DNA of 64,000 nucleotides. Origin: Lachnospiraceae bacterium (GTDB lineage Bacteria > Bacillota > Clostridia > Lachnospirales > Lachnospiraceae). The stretch is taken from NCBI GenBank assembly GCA_022845955.1, contig AP025576.1:248001-312000 (forward strand), written 5' to 3'. The translations under genes were made by a program, and so were the position numbers. Positions within the stretch are counted from its first letter, which is position 1. Every line of letters begins with the position of its first letter. Positions 26,867 through 35,833 of the stretch are shown one piece after another. The notes below the pieces were generated by a model that was not told the DNA's origin, ran no database searches, and worked only from the letters and a program-made list of their open reading frames with translations.

Positions 26867-27598
26867 TCAGGCCTTCACATCCGCTTTTTTCAGATACCCT
26901 ATTCCCAGCAGTACGAAAAGAGTCAGGAATATGGTGCAGCTTAACAGAAAAGGCAGGGGGGAGCTGGACAGGATATCTTCCTCCCGGTTGGAATTCATAC
27001 CAAGAAGCATGAGGGAGTAAGGAAAAAAAAGTCCTAAATCCTTTGCAGAAAACAGGAGGCCGCCGATGCTGCCCAGCAGGGCGATAGCGATAGGAAGGGC
27101 AAAGCTTCTGATAACGGAGGACAGCAGAAGCTGCAATGCGGCGATAGCCAGGCCTCCCACACAGCCCCGCAGCAGCCAGATAAAGGTTTCCGGAGGAGGA
27201 AAGCCGGTCATTCCCACAGCCCGGCCGCTGATGAAATATAAAGCGCCCACCCAGAGCTGGGTCAGAAGCGTGACACAGCCGATAGCCAGGAACTGGGATA
27301 AATACAGGACGGGAACCTGTATGGGGGCGGTCATCAGGGCATTCCGGTTGTGGTTAAAATTTTCCACACGCCAGAGATAGGCGCAGTAAACGGCAATCAG
27401 GGGGCCGTAGAAAAAGTTGGAATAAAACAGGGTGGTCTGTGTCCATAAGCTGTACCACAGAGAATCGAGAATTTCCACATTCTGCAGGTAATTGGCACAG
27501 CCCATTACGGTGCTGATAATGGGCAGGAGGAGAAACACCACCCAGATAAAGGATCGTTTCAGTTTCATTAGTTCGGCGCGCATACAGGATAAAAGCAT
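26867..27598 (-). CDS. Lantibiotic-resistance-type ABC permease (LanG/MutG/CprC-like)
   Basis: 243 residues with six predicted membrane segments. Start ATG 27598 follows AAGGAGGTCTGACT directly after the stop of the preceding permease. It starts MLLSCMRAELMKLKRSFIW, the usual beginning of this permease family, and has the WRVENFNHNRNALMTAP loop. It is the last gene of a three-gene minus-strand operon (ATPase, permease, permease), the LanFEG layout. The complex removes cationic antimicrobial peptides from the membrane. The divergent two-component system next door supports that role. Confidence 0.85.
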   Translation of the reverse strand: MLLSCMRAELMKLKRSFIWVVFLLLPIISTVMGCANYLQNVEILDSLWYSLWTQTTLFYSNFFYGPLIAVYCAYLWRVENFNHNRNALMTAPIQVPVLYLSQFLAIGCVTLLTQLWVGALYFISGRAVGMTGFPPPETFIWLLRGCVGGLAIAALQLLLSSVIRSFALPIAIALLGSIGGLLFSAKDLGLFFPYSLMLLGMNSNREEDILSSSPLPFLLSCTIFLTLFVLLGIGYLKKADVKA

Positions 27599-27600
27599 AG

Positions 27601-28356
27601 TCAGACCTCCTTCTTCAAAAACAGATGTTTCCCCGTGATATAGAGCGCCGCCGCTGCAAGAAGGAAAACACAGAACCAGCCCCAGGGGAAGGGGCATTCA
27701 TATATATACATGTTGCGGGTGCTTTCGTCATACCAGGAGGTAAGGGTCATTCCTACCATATAATAGCCCCAGGGTACAACGTTTGCCAGGCTTCCCATAG
27801 GGAAAAAGGCGGAAAATACGCCTACCATGCTGCCCAAAAGGCCGATAAAGACAGGCACGAGCTGGCTGGTCAAAAGCAGGGAAAGAACCTGCTGCATCAG
27901 ATACAGCACCAGGCTAACCACAAAGAGCACGGCAAGGAAGTTCAGCAGATGCTTTACGGGAAGTTTCTGGGTAAAGGGAAGCAGTGCGCCCAGCAGAAGT
28001 ACGTTTCCGGCTTCCAGCAGGGTGAGGAAGAGGATGTATATGGCTCCCAAAAGCAGCTTGACGTCAAAAATCCTTTTTTTCTCCTGCATGGTACACAGCA
28101 GCTTATAGGTATTTCCCTTGTTTTCCGCATCACAGATGCGGCTGGCCATGACCGCCAGTATCAAGGGAAGGAAGATCGTATTGATCAGAGGAAGCTGGAA
28201 TAACAGGGTGAAATATCCTTCTGCCGCGGCTTCCGGTTTAGAGAGATAGCTGTTGGACATCATCCATAGGAATTCCGTTGCCACCACGCCCGGCGGCAGC
28301 AGCCAGAGGAAACGTCCCCTGGTTTTTTTGCATTCTACGAGTAAATCGGTTTTCAC
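27601..28356 (-). CDS. Lantibiotic-resistance-type ABC permease (LanE/MutE/CprB-like)
   Basis: 251 residues with six predicted membrane segments. The characteristic sequence LPLILAVMASRICDAENKGNTYKLL matches the MutE/EpiE-type permease group as I know it. The start overlaps the ATPase stop by four bases (ATGA), and the next permease begins two bases after its stop, so the three proteins are translationally coupled. It forms the transmembrane channel with the second permease. Confidence 0.87.
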   Translation of the reverse strand: MKTDLLVECKKTRGRFLWLLPPGVVATEFLWMMSNSYLSKPEAAAEGYFTLLFQLPLINTIFLPLILAVMASRICDAENKGNTYKLLCTMQEKKRIFDVKLLLGAIYILFLTLLEAGNVLLLGALLPFTQKLPVKHLLNFLAVLFVVSLVLYLMQQVLSLLLTSQLVPVFIGLLGSMVGVFSAFFPMGSLANVVPWGYYMVGMTLTSWYDESTRNMYIYECPFPWGWFCVFLLAAAALYITGKHLFLKKEV

Positions 28357-29267
28357 AGGCTCACCTTCCTTCCGGTCAGATCCAGGAAGATATCCTCCAG
28401 TGTCTGCTGCTGATCCTGGATTCGCAGCAGGCCGGTCCCGGCTGCGGCAAGCCCTTCCATGAGATGGGCCAGCCTGTCATCCGGCATATCCCGGAAGGTG
28501 AGGAAGTCCCCTTCCAGGCGGCAGCTGATTTTCTGTTCCGTCAGGTAACGGAAGGCGGCTTTCTTATCTATAGTGCGCAGCCGTATCTGTTTCCGGCTGT
28601 GCTCATACAGGTGGGCGAGGCTGTCCTGGAATATCAGCTCCCCCCGGTCGATGATGCCTGTATGGGTAGCCATCTGATCAATTTCACTGAGCAGGTGGCT
28701 GGATACCATGACGGTCATTCCGTATTTGCCGGGAAGGGAACAAATCAGTTCCCGCATTTCCTGGATGCCGGCAGGATCCAGGCCGTTGGTGGGTTCATCC
28801 AGAAGAAGAAGCCTGGGGCGGCCCAGCAGGGCCGCAGCGAGGCCAAGCCGTTGCTTCATGCCCAGGGAATAATGTCCGGCTTTCTTGTCCTGCTGTTTTT
28901 CCATGCGCACGATGTGCAGGACTTCATCGATTTCTTTATCCGCTACCCCCTTAAGCAGGCAGACGATTTTCAGATTTTCCCGCCCGGTAAGATGGGCATA
29001 ATAGGAAGGGGATTCAATTAAGGAACCGGTGTTCCGCAGGATTTCCAGCCGGTTTTTATCGTTCATGGTCTGCCCAAGCACCTCTACGGAGCCGCCGCTG
29101 CATTTAATCAGTCCCAGGATCATTTTCATGGTGGTGCTTTTCCCCGCGCCGTTGGGTCCGAGGAAACCGTAAATGCTTCCTTCGGGGATCCGCAGATCCA
29201 CATTGTTTACACAGGGAGTGCCGTTGTAAGATTTTGTCAGATTATTTGTTTTTACTGCCAGTGCCAT
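28353..29267 (-). CDS. Antimicrobial-peptide ABC transporter ATPase (LanF/CprA-like)
   Basis: 304 residues. The ATPase shows Walker A GPNGAGKSTTM, signature YSLGMKQRLGLAAALLG, Walker B LLLLDEPTNGLDP and H-loop VSSHLLSEI. A C-terminal extension (about 215-304) is typical of drug and peptide export ATPases. I chose ATG 29267 with GGAG eight bases upstream over an in-frame ATG at 29315. It energises the two permeases encoded downstream. Clostridioides difficile CprABC is the closest functional parallel I know. Confidence 0.92.
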   Translation of the reverse strand: MALAVKTNNLTKSYNGTPCVNNVDLRIPEGSIYGFLGPNGAGKSTTMKMILGLIKCSGGSVEVLGQTMNDKNRLEILRNTGSLIESPSYYAHLTGRENLKIVCLLKGVADKEIDEVLHIVRMEKQQDKKAGHYSLGMKQRLGLAAALLGRPRLLLLDEPTNGLDPAGIQEMRELICSLPGKYGMTVMVSSHLLSEIDQMATHTGIIDRGELIFQDSLAHLYEHSRKQIRLRTIDKKAAFRYLTEQKISCRLEGDFLTFRDMPDDRLAHLMEGLAAAGTGLLRIQDQQQTLEDIFLDLTGRKVSL

Positions 29268-29525
29268 ACTTTTCTCCATTTCTACGGCTGGTAAGGCCGT
29301 GTCTGTTTCTGCCACATTTTCTTATGGTCTGTTTTTTGGTATGTAACCAGAATAAACGCATCCCCTTACACGTTCATGAAGCCTGCCTTACTTTTACCTT
29401 AAATCTTTGCGGAGGATCTGGCGGGAATGCAGGCTTATGGATATAATGGAGAAAAGATGCAACGGTAAAGGCATGGAACGGCTGTCAGGATATAAGCAGC
29501 CGGACAGAGCGAGGTTGGATAATTT

Positions 29526-30251
29526 ATGAATACTATTTATGACAGCAGCCTGCTGCTGGTGGATGATAATGAAGAACTGTGCAGGATGCTTACGGATATG
29601 CTGTACAGGGAAGGTTTCCGGAATGTGGTTTCGGCAGGAAGCTGTGAGGAAGCCTTCCTTTCGTTTCAAACGGGAAAAAAGGAACCGGATTTGGTGATTT
29701 TGGATATTAACCTGCCGGACGGTGACGGTTTTTCCCTGATGCAGAGAATCCGTTTGGTTTCCATGGTCCCTGTGCTTTTCCTTTCCGCCAGGGATGAGGA
29801 TAACGACCGCCTTCTCGGGCTTGGGCTTGGGGCGGATGATTACATGACCAAACCTTTTCTGCCCAGAGAACTGCTTCTCAGGATGACGGCAATTCTCAAA
29901 AGGACCTACTTTCCGCCCGGGAGGACCGGACAGCAGGGGGAAGCCGGGATTTTGCAGCTGGGAATGAAAAAGGTGGATTTTAATGCGGGAACCGTAACGC
30001 AAGGGCAGGAAAGCCTGCAGCTCACCGCGAAGGAACTGGCTATTCTGAAGAAGCTGTATGAGAACCGGGGAAATATCGTGACCTTTGATATACTCTGTAA
30101 TACCGTATGGGGGGACGAATATTACGGATATGAAAATACATTGATGGTCCATATTCGAAGGCTGCGGGAGAAGATAGAAGAGAATCCGTCGGCGCCGGAA
30201 TGGCTTTTGACCGTGAGAGGTCTGGGGTACCGTCTGGCAAAGGAGCATTGA
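29526..30251 (+). CDS. OmpR-family response regulator
   Basis: 241 residues. The N-terminal receiver (about 6-120) has VDDNEE, phospho-acceptor Asp in LVILDINLPDG, the Ser/Thr in FLSARDED and Lys in DYMTKPF. The C-terminal winged helix (about 140-238) contains LTAKELAILKKLYENRGNIV and ENTLMVHIRRLREKIEENP, ending VRGLGYRLAKE. It is divergent from the LanFEG/Cpr-type operon across a 258-base gap and two bases from the kinase gene. It therefore probably activates the transporter when peptides are sensed. Confidence 0.94.
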   Translation: MNTIYDSSLLLVDDNEELCRMLTDMLYREGFRNVVSAGSCEEAFLSFQTGKKEPDLVILDINLPDGDGFSLMQRIRLVSMVPVLFLSARDEDNDRLLGLGLGADDYMTKPFLPRELLLRMTAILKRTYFPPGRTGQQGEAGILQLGMKKVDFNAGTVTQGQESLQLTAKELAILKKLYENRGNIVTFDILCNTVWGDEYYGYENTLMVHIRRLREKIEENPSAPEWLLTVRGLGYRLAKEH

Positions 30252-30253
30252 TT

Positions 30254-31777
30254 ATGAAAAGTTTGTTCAAGATATACCGGCGGTATATTTTTTCCGCCGG
30301 CTGGATAGCGGCGGCGGTTATCCTGGTGAATATGTGTGTGCTGATGGTTGTGGGGGCATACTTTGCTTCCCAGAGCAGGGAAAACCCGGACAGCGGAGGC
30401 CGACGCCGGATCATAGAGGTAAGCTCCTATATGAACCGGGAAGAGAACGGCCATCCTTATCTGGAGGGGGAGGGGTATAAGGCTCTGGAGGATACGGGGG
30501 CAGAATTCGCCTTCCTGCTGGATAATTCCGGGCGCAGAATCTGGAGCTGGGAGGTGCCGGAGGAAATCCCTGTTCATTTTACCCTGGGTGAGGTGGCCTC
30601 CTTCACACGCTGGTATCTGAAGGATTATCCGGTACGGGTCTGGAATTGTGACGAGGGGCTTTTAGTAATAGCGGATGCGAAGGATAAAGTGGGAAAATAT
30701 ACGGTGGAGATGTCCCGATCCTCCATACGGAAGCTTCCGGTTTTCCTTTTGGTAATCATGACTGCTAATCTGCTGTTGGTCCTTATCCTGGCGGTTTTGT
30801 CCGGCTACCGCCTGTATTCCTCTCTGCGTCCGGTAGCTTCCGGTATCGACGGGCTGGTATCCGGACGGAGGATCCTGGTGCCGGAGCAGGGACTGACGGG
30901 CGAACTGGGGAAAAAGCTGAACCAGGCCTCCGCAGTTCTGGAAATACAGCGGCGGAACCTGGAACAGCGGGATACGGCCCGTACCGAATGGATATCGGGC
31001 GTATCCCATGATATCCGTACCCCTCTGTCTATGGTGATGGGATATGCGGATAATCTGGAAAATAAAGAAGAACTGCCCGAAGAGGACAGGAAACAGGCCG
31101 CAATTATTAAGGAACAGAGCCTGAAAATCAAAACCCTGATTGAGGATCTCAACCTTACGTCCAAGCTGGAATACCAGATGCAGCCGCTGCGTATGGAGGA
31201 ATATATCCCTGCGGCCCTGCTGCGTTTGGCGGCGGTTTCCTTCCTGAACGGAGGCCTGGCGGAGGAATATGAACTGGAAACCGATATTCAGGAGGAGCTG
31301 GAAGGGGTGGTGATGCAGGGGGATGTCCGTCTGCTTACCAGGGCTTTGAATAATCTCATCGGAAACAGTATCCGGCATAACAGCCGATGCCGCATAGAAG
31401 TAAAGGGAGAGCTTGTCAGCGGAAACGGCCTTACCCTTTGCCGCATTGCTGTAAAGGATGACGGAAAAGGGATTCCCGCGGAAATCCGGAATATCCTTAC
31501 GGAGGACAGAAACTTGCGTGCAGCTCCGGGAAAGGCAGATAACAGAGGGGAGTCCCCCATAATGGGAAAGCCCTATATCATGGGGAAGCCCCATATTATG
31601 GGGCTGCGTATTGTAAAGCAGATTGTGAATGCCCATGGCGGGCGGATGGATTTCTCCGCTGACGGCAGGGAGGTAATCCTTTATCTGCCGGCGGCAGGCA
31701 CCCTGGAGGAGCGGAAGGAAAGGAAAAACCGTAAATGGTGGGAGATCCTGTGGTATGGGGATGTGAAAGGGGAATAG
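30254..31777 (+). CDS. Sensor histidine kinase with unusual ATP-lid repeat
   Basis: 507 residues. Two membrane segments (about 12-36 and 158-182) flank an extracellular region of about 120 residues, followed by a HAMP-like stretch. The dimerisation H-box is SHDIRTPLSMVMGYADNLE. The ATPase domain has the N-box NNLIGNSIRHN and G1 box VKDDGKGIP. In place of the usual G2 box, an internal repeat (IMGKPYIMGKPHIMG) precedes LRIVKQIVNAHGG. The start overlaps no gene and has AAAGGAG upstream. Pairing with the adjacent regulator and the Cpr-like transporter suggests sensing of cationic peptides. Confidence 0.9.
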   Translation: MKSLFKIYRRYIFSAGWIAAAVILVNMCVLMVVGAYFASQSRENPDSGGRRRIIEVSSYMNREENGHPYLEGEGYKALEDTGAEFAFLLDNSGRRIWSWEVPEEIPVHFTLGEVASFTRWYLKDYPVRVWNCDEGLLVIADAKDKVGKYTVEMSRSSIRKLPVFLLVIMTANLLLVLILAVLSGYRLYSSLRPVASGIDGLVSGRRILVPEQGLTGELGKKLNQASAVLEIQRRNLEQRDTARTEWISGVSHDIRTPLSMVMGYADNLENKEELPEEDRKQAAIIKEQSLKIKTLIEDLNLTSKLEYQMQPLRMEEYIPAALLRLAAVSFLNGGLAEEYELETDIQEELEGVVMQGDVRLLTRALNNLIGNSIRHNSRCRIEVKGELVSGNGLTLCRIAVKDDGKGIPAEIRNILTEDRNLRAAPGKADNRGESPIMGKPYIMGKPHIMGLRIVKQIVNAHGGRMDFSADGREVILYLPAAGTLEERKERKNRKWWEILWYGDVKGE

Positions 31778-31836
31778 GTATACAAACGTTAGAATAAATC
31801 TATACTTTCACGGAAGATATTTCTTTTCTGATCCGT

Positions 31837-31842
31837 TATAAT
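31837..31842 (+). promoter_or_regulatory. Likely -10 box for the GH38 gene
   Basis: TATAAT in the context CGTTATAATGG. No good -35 is seen at 16-18 bases, so an activator may be needed. Confidence 0.35.
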
Positions 31843-31846
31843 GGTT

Positions 31847-31873
31847 GCAAAGGACCGTCTGAACGGTTATTGC
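31847..31873. repeat. Dispersed palindrome copy E
   Basis: GCAA-ACCGT-CTGA-ACGGT-TTGC inverted repeat containing GTCTGAACGGTTAT, 13 of 14 bases matching the element at 51244. It lies directly after the -10 box in the leader of the GH38 gene. Confidence 0.65.
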
Positions 31874-31925
31874 GAAGCAGCAGTGAGAAATTTGGGGGAA
31901 ACAAAGAAAAGGAGGAACGCGGAAA

Positions 31926-34625
31926 ATGAAAAAACAGGCCCATGTGATTTCCCATTCCCATTGGGACAGGGAGTGGTATCTGCCGTATGAGAAGCACCAT
32001 TGCCTGGAGGTGGAGTTTATGGACAGGCTTCTGGAAACGCTGGAGGCGGATCCGGATTTCAGGAGCTTCCATCTGGACGGACAGACGATTATGCTGGATG
32101 ATTATCTTCAGGTACGTCCGGAAAAAAGGGAACTGGTGGAAAAGCTGGTCAGGGAAAAAAGGCTTTATGCAGGCCCCTGGTACATCCTCCAGGATGAATG
32201 GCTGACCGGAAGCGAATCCAATCTGCGCAATCTGGAAACCGGTATGAGAGAGGCATCCAGATACGGAAATGTGAGTAAGGTGGGGTATTTTCCCGATTCC
32301 TTCGGAAATATGGGACAGGCGCCCCAGATACTGCTGGATGCGGGGATCGACTGCGCCGCCTTCGGAAGAGGCGTAAAACCCACCGGTTTTAATAATGAAG
32401 TGGGGGAAACGGATAATTTTACCTCCCAATATTCGGAAATGTTCTGGGAATCCCCGGACGGTTCCCGGATCCTGGGGGTGCTGTTTGCCAATTGGTACAA
32501 TAATGGTATGGAGGTGCCCACAGAACCGGAGGAGGCACGGAAATACTGGGAGGGCAAGCTGGCGGGGGCTTTGAAGTTTGCCTCCACGGACAAGCTTCTG
32601 TTCATGAACGGCTGTGACCATCAGCCGGTGCAGACCGACTTGTCGAAAGCGCTGAAAACCGCTGCCGGGCTGTATCCGGATATCGATTTCATCCATTCCA
32701 ATTTTATGGATTATTTCCAAAGCCTGAAGGAAGATTGCAGAGAGGATCTGGCGGTGATCAAGGGAGAGCTGCGCAGCCAGGAAACCGACGGCTGGTACAC
32801 GCTGGCGAATACGGCATCGTCGCGTATCTACCTGAAGCAGATGAACGCCCGCTGCGAAGCCCTGTTTGTCCGCGCTGCCGAGCCGCTGGCGGCAATGGCT
32901 TATGAGTGGGGAATGGAATATCCCCATGATCTGCTGGCCTACGGCTGGAAAACGCTGATGCAGAATCATCCCCATGACAGTATCTGCGGCTGCAGCGTGG
33001 ATGCCGTGCACCGGGAAATGGTCACCCGTTTTGAAAAGGCGGAACAGGTGGCCCTGCATATCATAGAAGAAAGTCTTTCCTATCTGGCCGGGCATATGGA
33101 CAGCCGGGGATTCCGGGAAAGGGACGGCGAAGCGGTTCCCTTTTTTGTGGTGAATCCAACCGGCTACCGGAAAAGCCAGACGGCAGAGGCCGTGCTTACC
33201 GTTAAAAAATATCCCTTCCAGGGAAGTACGGTGGCCGCCTGTCTGGAAAAGGCGCAGAAGGAAAAGCTTCCCGCGTACCGGATCGTGGACAGAGCAGGAA
33301 ATACAGTCCCGGGCAGGGTGGAAGAGCTTCCTTATGCTTTTGGGTATGATCTACCCAAAGATCGGTTCCGGAATGCGTATTTCTGCCGTAAAGTCAGGGT
33401 GACCCTGGAGGTGGAGGATATGGATCCCTTTACTCTCGAAAGCTTCTGTCTGCTTCCGGCAGGGGAAGAAGAGGAAAAAAGCAGCGGGGAATCCCTGTTT
33501 ACCGGCGATAACACCATGGAAAACAAATGGCTATCCTGCCGGGTAAACAGCAACGGGACGGTGGATATCACCCATAAGGAAAGCGGCGTTACCTACCGTG
33601 AGGCGGTAATGTTGGAGGACACCAGGGATATCGGAAATGAGTATATTTATTTTAAGCCCGCGGGAGAGCCCCCGATTCTCAGCAAAGAAGCGAAGCCGGT
33701 AATACGCGTAGTGGAGGACACGCCTCTGCGGGCGGCCGTACGGGCTGAAATAACCATGGAAATCCCGGTTTCCGCTGACGAAAGGCTGGCCGGGGAAATA
33801 AGGGATCTGGTGGAGTTTAAGAACCGGAAAGCCGGAAGCAGCCGGGAAACCCTTTCCATGACGGTTGCGGTTACCTATATTCTGGAACGCGTGGGGAGAG
33901 GGCTGCGGGCAGAGGTGGAATTTGACAACCAGGCGCTGGATCACCGCCTCCGCATACTGGTTAAAACCGGCCTGGACACCCCATGGCATTATGCGGATTC
34001 CATTTTTGAGGTGGCAAAGCGGAGCAATACCGTGTCCCCTGTCTGGGAAAATCCGTGCAATGCCCAGCACCAGCAGCTGTTTGTCAATGTCCATGAATCC
34101 GGCTGCGGCATGACCATTGCCAATAAGGGATTGAACGAATATGAAATCCTTCCCGGGGAAGAGAATACCATGGCGCTCACTCTGCACAGAGGGGTGCGGG
34201 AGATGGGGGACTGGGGGGATTTCCCTGCACCACAGGCCCAATGTCTGGGAAGGCAGAAAAAGGAATTTATGCTGATACCTCATGGCGGGGAAAAGGATTT
34301 GTACCGCTCCTATGAGGAGGCATATGCCTATACCTCCCCCCTCTGGATCAGTAAGACGGAAAGCACAGAAGGAAACATACCGGATCACTTCACCTCCCTG
34401 AAATGGTCTGGAAAGACCCTGCTGTGGACGGCATGGAAGGTACAGGAAGAGACCGGCGACTTTATATTCCGGGTATTCAATGCATCCGAAGAGCCTGACA
34501 GGCTGAAACTGGAGACGGAAAAGCGAGTGTACCGCTCCAATGTGCTCGGCGAAAAGAAAGAAGCGCTGCCGGATAAGGAAACCGGGGTCAGAGGCTGCGG
34601 TATTTTTACGGCAGGTCTTGCATAG
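31926..34625 (+). CDS. Glycoside hydrolase family 38 alpha-mannosidase
   Basis: 899 residues, usual for bacterial GH38 enzymes of the MngB type, and cytoplasmic because no signal peptide is seen. The zinc-binding start ISHSHWDREWYLP supplies His and Asp. The catalytic nucleophile Asp is in YFPDSFGNMGQAPQ, and further zinc/active-site residues are in NHPHDSICGCSVDAVH (about residues 343-358). A helical middle region and a large C-terminal beta region follow. It removes alpha-linked mannose, possibly from host or fungal glycans or from mannosylglycerate-like compounds. It stands alone with its own leader and terminator, and no transporter is adjacent. Confidence 0.94.
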   Translation: MKKQAHVISHSHWDREWYLPYEKHHCLEVEFMDRLLETLEADPDFRSFHLDGQTIMLDDYLQVRPEKRELVEKLVREKRLYAGPWYILQDEWLTGSESNLRNLETGMREASRYGNVSKVGYFPDSFGNMGQAPQILLDAGIDCAAFGRGVKPTGFNNEVGETDNFTSQYSEMFWESPDGSRILGVLFANWYNNGMEVPTEPEEARKYWEGKLAGALKFASTDKLLFMNGCDHQPVQTDLSKALKTAAGLYPDIDFIHSNFMDYFQSLKEDCREDLAVIKGELRSQETDGWYTLANTASSRIYLKQMNARCEALFVRAAEPLAAMAYEWGMEYPHDLLAYGWKTLMQNHPHDSICGCSVDAVHREMVTRFEKAEQVALHIIEESLSYLAGHMDSRGFRERDGEAVPFFVVNPTGYRKSQTAEAVLTVKKYPFQGSTVAACLEKAQKEKLPAYRIVDRAGNTVPGRVEELPYAFGYDLPKDRFRNAYFCRKVRVTLEVEDMDPFTLESFCLLPAGEEEEKSSGESLFTGDNTMENKWLSCRVNSNGTVDITHKESGVTYREAVMLEDTRDIGNEYIYFKPAGEPPILSKEAKPVIRVVEDTPLRAAVRAEITMEIPVSADERLAGEIRDLVEFKNRKAGSSRETLSMTVAVTYILERVGRGLRAEVEFDNQALDHRLRILVKTGLDTPWHYADSIFEVAKRSNTVSPVWENPCNAQHQQLFVNVHESGCGMTIANKGLNEYEILPGEENTMALTLHRGVREMGDWGDFPAPQAQCLGRQKKEFMLIPHGGEKDLYRSYEEAYAYTSPLWISKTESTEGNIPDHFTSLKWSGKTLLWTAWKVQEETGDFIFRVFNASEEPDRLKLETEKRVYRSNVLGEKKEALPDKETGVRGCGIFTAGLA

Positions 34626-34651
34626 AGGAATTCTACACCGTAACAGGTTTG

Positions 34652-34684
34652 GCGGGCCATTATCCATGGCCCGCTCTTTATTTG
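34652..34684 (+). terminator. Terminator after GH38 gene
   Basis: GCGGGCCAT pairs with ATGGCCCGC around TATCC and is followed by TCTTTATTT. The T run merges into the next promoter. Confidence 0.8.
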
Positions 34685-34710
34685 ACATTTACGGATACTT
34701 AAATTAGAAT
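34682..34710 (+). promoter_or_regulatory. Promoter of small membrane protein gene
   Basis: TTGACA (34682-34687), 17-base spacer, TAGAAT (34705-34710). Confidence 0.7.
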
Positions 34711-34734
34711 GAAAGCTATGGAAGGGGTTGGATT

Positions 34735-34923
34735 ATGAATAAAAACAGTAACTTGGTTACGCTATGTATGTTTGCAGGTATGTTAATCGGGATGGCCGCC
34801 GGTTGTGCCATTGGCATTTCCAGGGGAAATATAGGGATTCCCATGTGCTCCGGCCTGGTCATCGGATTTCTGATCGGAGCAGGGGCCGGATTGGTTATTC
34901 GGAAGTTTTCAGATAAGGAATGA
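34735..34923 (+). CDS. Small Gly-rich membrane protein
   Basis: 62 residues with two hydrophobic segments (about 9-28 and 35-55) rich in Gly and Ala with GxxxG-type spacing (GMLIGMAAG, GFLIGAGAG). A consensus promoter lies 25 bases upstream and GGAAGGGG precedes the ATG, so it is likely expressed. I do not recognise a family beyond general two-helix small proteins. It is followed 63 bases later by a Cys-rich DUF3795-like gene. Function unknown. Confidence 0.65.
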   Translation: MNKNSNLVTLCMFAGMLIGMAAGCAIGISRGNIGIPMCSGLVIGFLIGAGAGLVIRKFSDKE

Positions 34924-34986
34924 ATAGATTTTTTGATTCCCTTCCGGCGGAATAAAGCAAGTTTGGATAAACAGGAGGATAAGTCA

Positions 34987-35370
34987 ATGACAGAAAAATC
35001 AATAGCTTATTGCGGATTGCTATGCAGCTTTTGTTTTCCTGACGGCAGCTGCAGCTGTAAAACGGATAATCACTGCGGGAAAAGATTGTCCCCGGAGGGA
35101 TGCTTTCAGTATAATTGCTGTACAGCAAAGGGCATAAACGGATGTTGGGAATGTGCGGATTCTCCCTGTGGGAAAGACATGCTGGCAAAGGACAAAATTA
35201 AAATGAGAGCATTTGTCCGATGCATCAAAGAGGATGGTATGGATGCATTTATAACATACATAAACCGGAATAAAAAGGAGGGAATCGTATATCACAGAGA
35301 TGGTATTTTTGGTGATTACGATTTAGACACAGAAGAGGAAGTATTAAAATTATTGAGACGTGAGTCATGA
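34987..35370 (+). CDS. DUF3795-like Cys-rich protein
   Basis: 127 residues. The N-terminal half holds about eleven Cys residues (CGLLCSFC, CSCKTDNHCGK, CFQYNCC, CWECADSPCGK), consistent with the metal- or cluster-binding DUF3795 family. The C-terminal half is charged. ATG 34987 follows CAGGAGGATAAGTCA; the earlier in-frame start at 34933 lacks a good site. The function of the family is unknown. Cotranscription with the small membrane protein is likely. Confidence 0.78.
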   Translation: MTEKSIAYCGLLCSFCFPDGSCSCKTDNHCGKRLSPEGCFQYNCCTAKGINGCWECADSPCGKDMLAKDKIKMRAFVRCIKEDGMDAFITYINRNKKEGIVYHRDGIFGDYDLDTEEEVLKLLRRES

Positions 35371-35436
35371 GCTTATGTTCTCAGTATCGCGGGAACGGAG
35401 GGTTCTCCTATCCCTGCCGGCCGCCGCAAAAGTTAA

Positions 35437-35462
35437 ATACCCCGCAGCTTGCTGCGGGGTAT
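35437..35462 (-). terminator. Terminator after cold-shock gene
   Basis: Twelve-base stem ATACCCCGCAGC/GCTGCGGGGTAT with a 2-base centre. On the minus strand it is followed by TTAACTTTT, 21 bases after the csp stop. Confidence 0.8.
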
Positions 35463-35482
35463 TGGCTTAACGTTATCTCTGA

Positions 35483-35695
35483 TTACTGGGGAATAACATT
35501 GACAGCGCGAACCTTCTTGCTGTCTCTGGGATCAGCTTCTGTATCAAAAGTTACAGCCTGACCTTCCTGTAATGTCTTGAATCCATCAGTCTGGATAGAA
35601 GAATAATGTACGAATACATCTTCTCCGTTGTCTGCGTTGGTGATGAAACCATAGCCTTTTTCTGCGTTAAACCATTTTACTGTACCGTTGCTCAT
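35483..35695 (-). CDS. csp: Cold-shock protein (CspA family)
   Basis: 70 residues: a single OB-fold nucleic-acid chaperone. RNP1 is KGYGFI and RNP2 VFVHYSSI, with the family start [18 protein letters not shown]. It binds single-stranded RNA and DNA and melts RNA structure at low temperature. GAGGAGGT lies a few bases before the ATG. The leader is long (about 130 bases) and contains a 19-bp hairpin followed by seven Ts on the coding strand, described separately. Confidence 0.97.
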   Translation of the reverse strand: MSNGTVKWFNAEKGYGFITNADNGEDVFVHYSSIQTDGFKTLQEGQAVTFDTEADPRDSKKVRAVNVIPQ

Positions 35696-35744
35696 TAGTG
35701 GTACCTCCTCATTTAAAAATTTTTACATATTCGGGGCGAAATAC

Positions 35745-35804
35745 AAAAAAATCACATATTTTTGTAAATCTTCGAACGTGCCAAGGATTTACAAAAATAT
35801 GTGA
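35745..35804 (-). promoter_or_regulatory. Terminator-like hairpin in the csp leader
   Basis: TCACATATTTTTGTAAATC (35752-35770) pairs perfectly with GATTTACAAAAATATGTGA (35786-35804), loop 15 bases. On the csp strand the stem is followed immediately by seven Ts. It lies between the csp promoter and the csp start. No minus-strand gene upstream needs a terminator, so attenuation or temperature-dependent read-through is plausible. Confidence 0.7.
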
Positions 35805-35833
35805 AATCATTGAATCGTTTGGAATACAGCACC

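Noticed and set aside
31836-33095. 419-codon open frame on the minus strand
   Set aside because: Antisense to the GH38 gene; no motif and no start signal.
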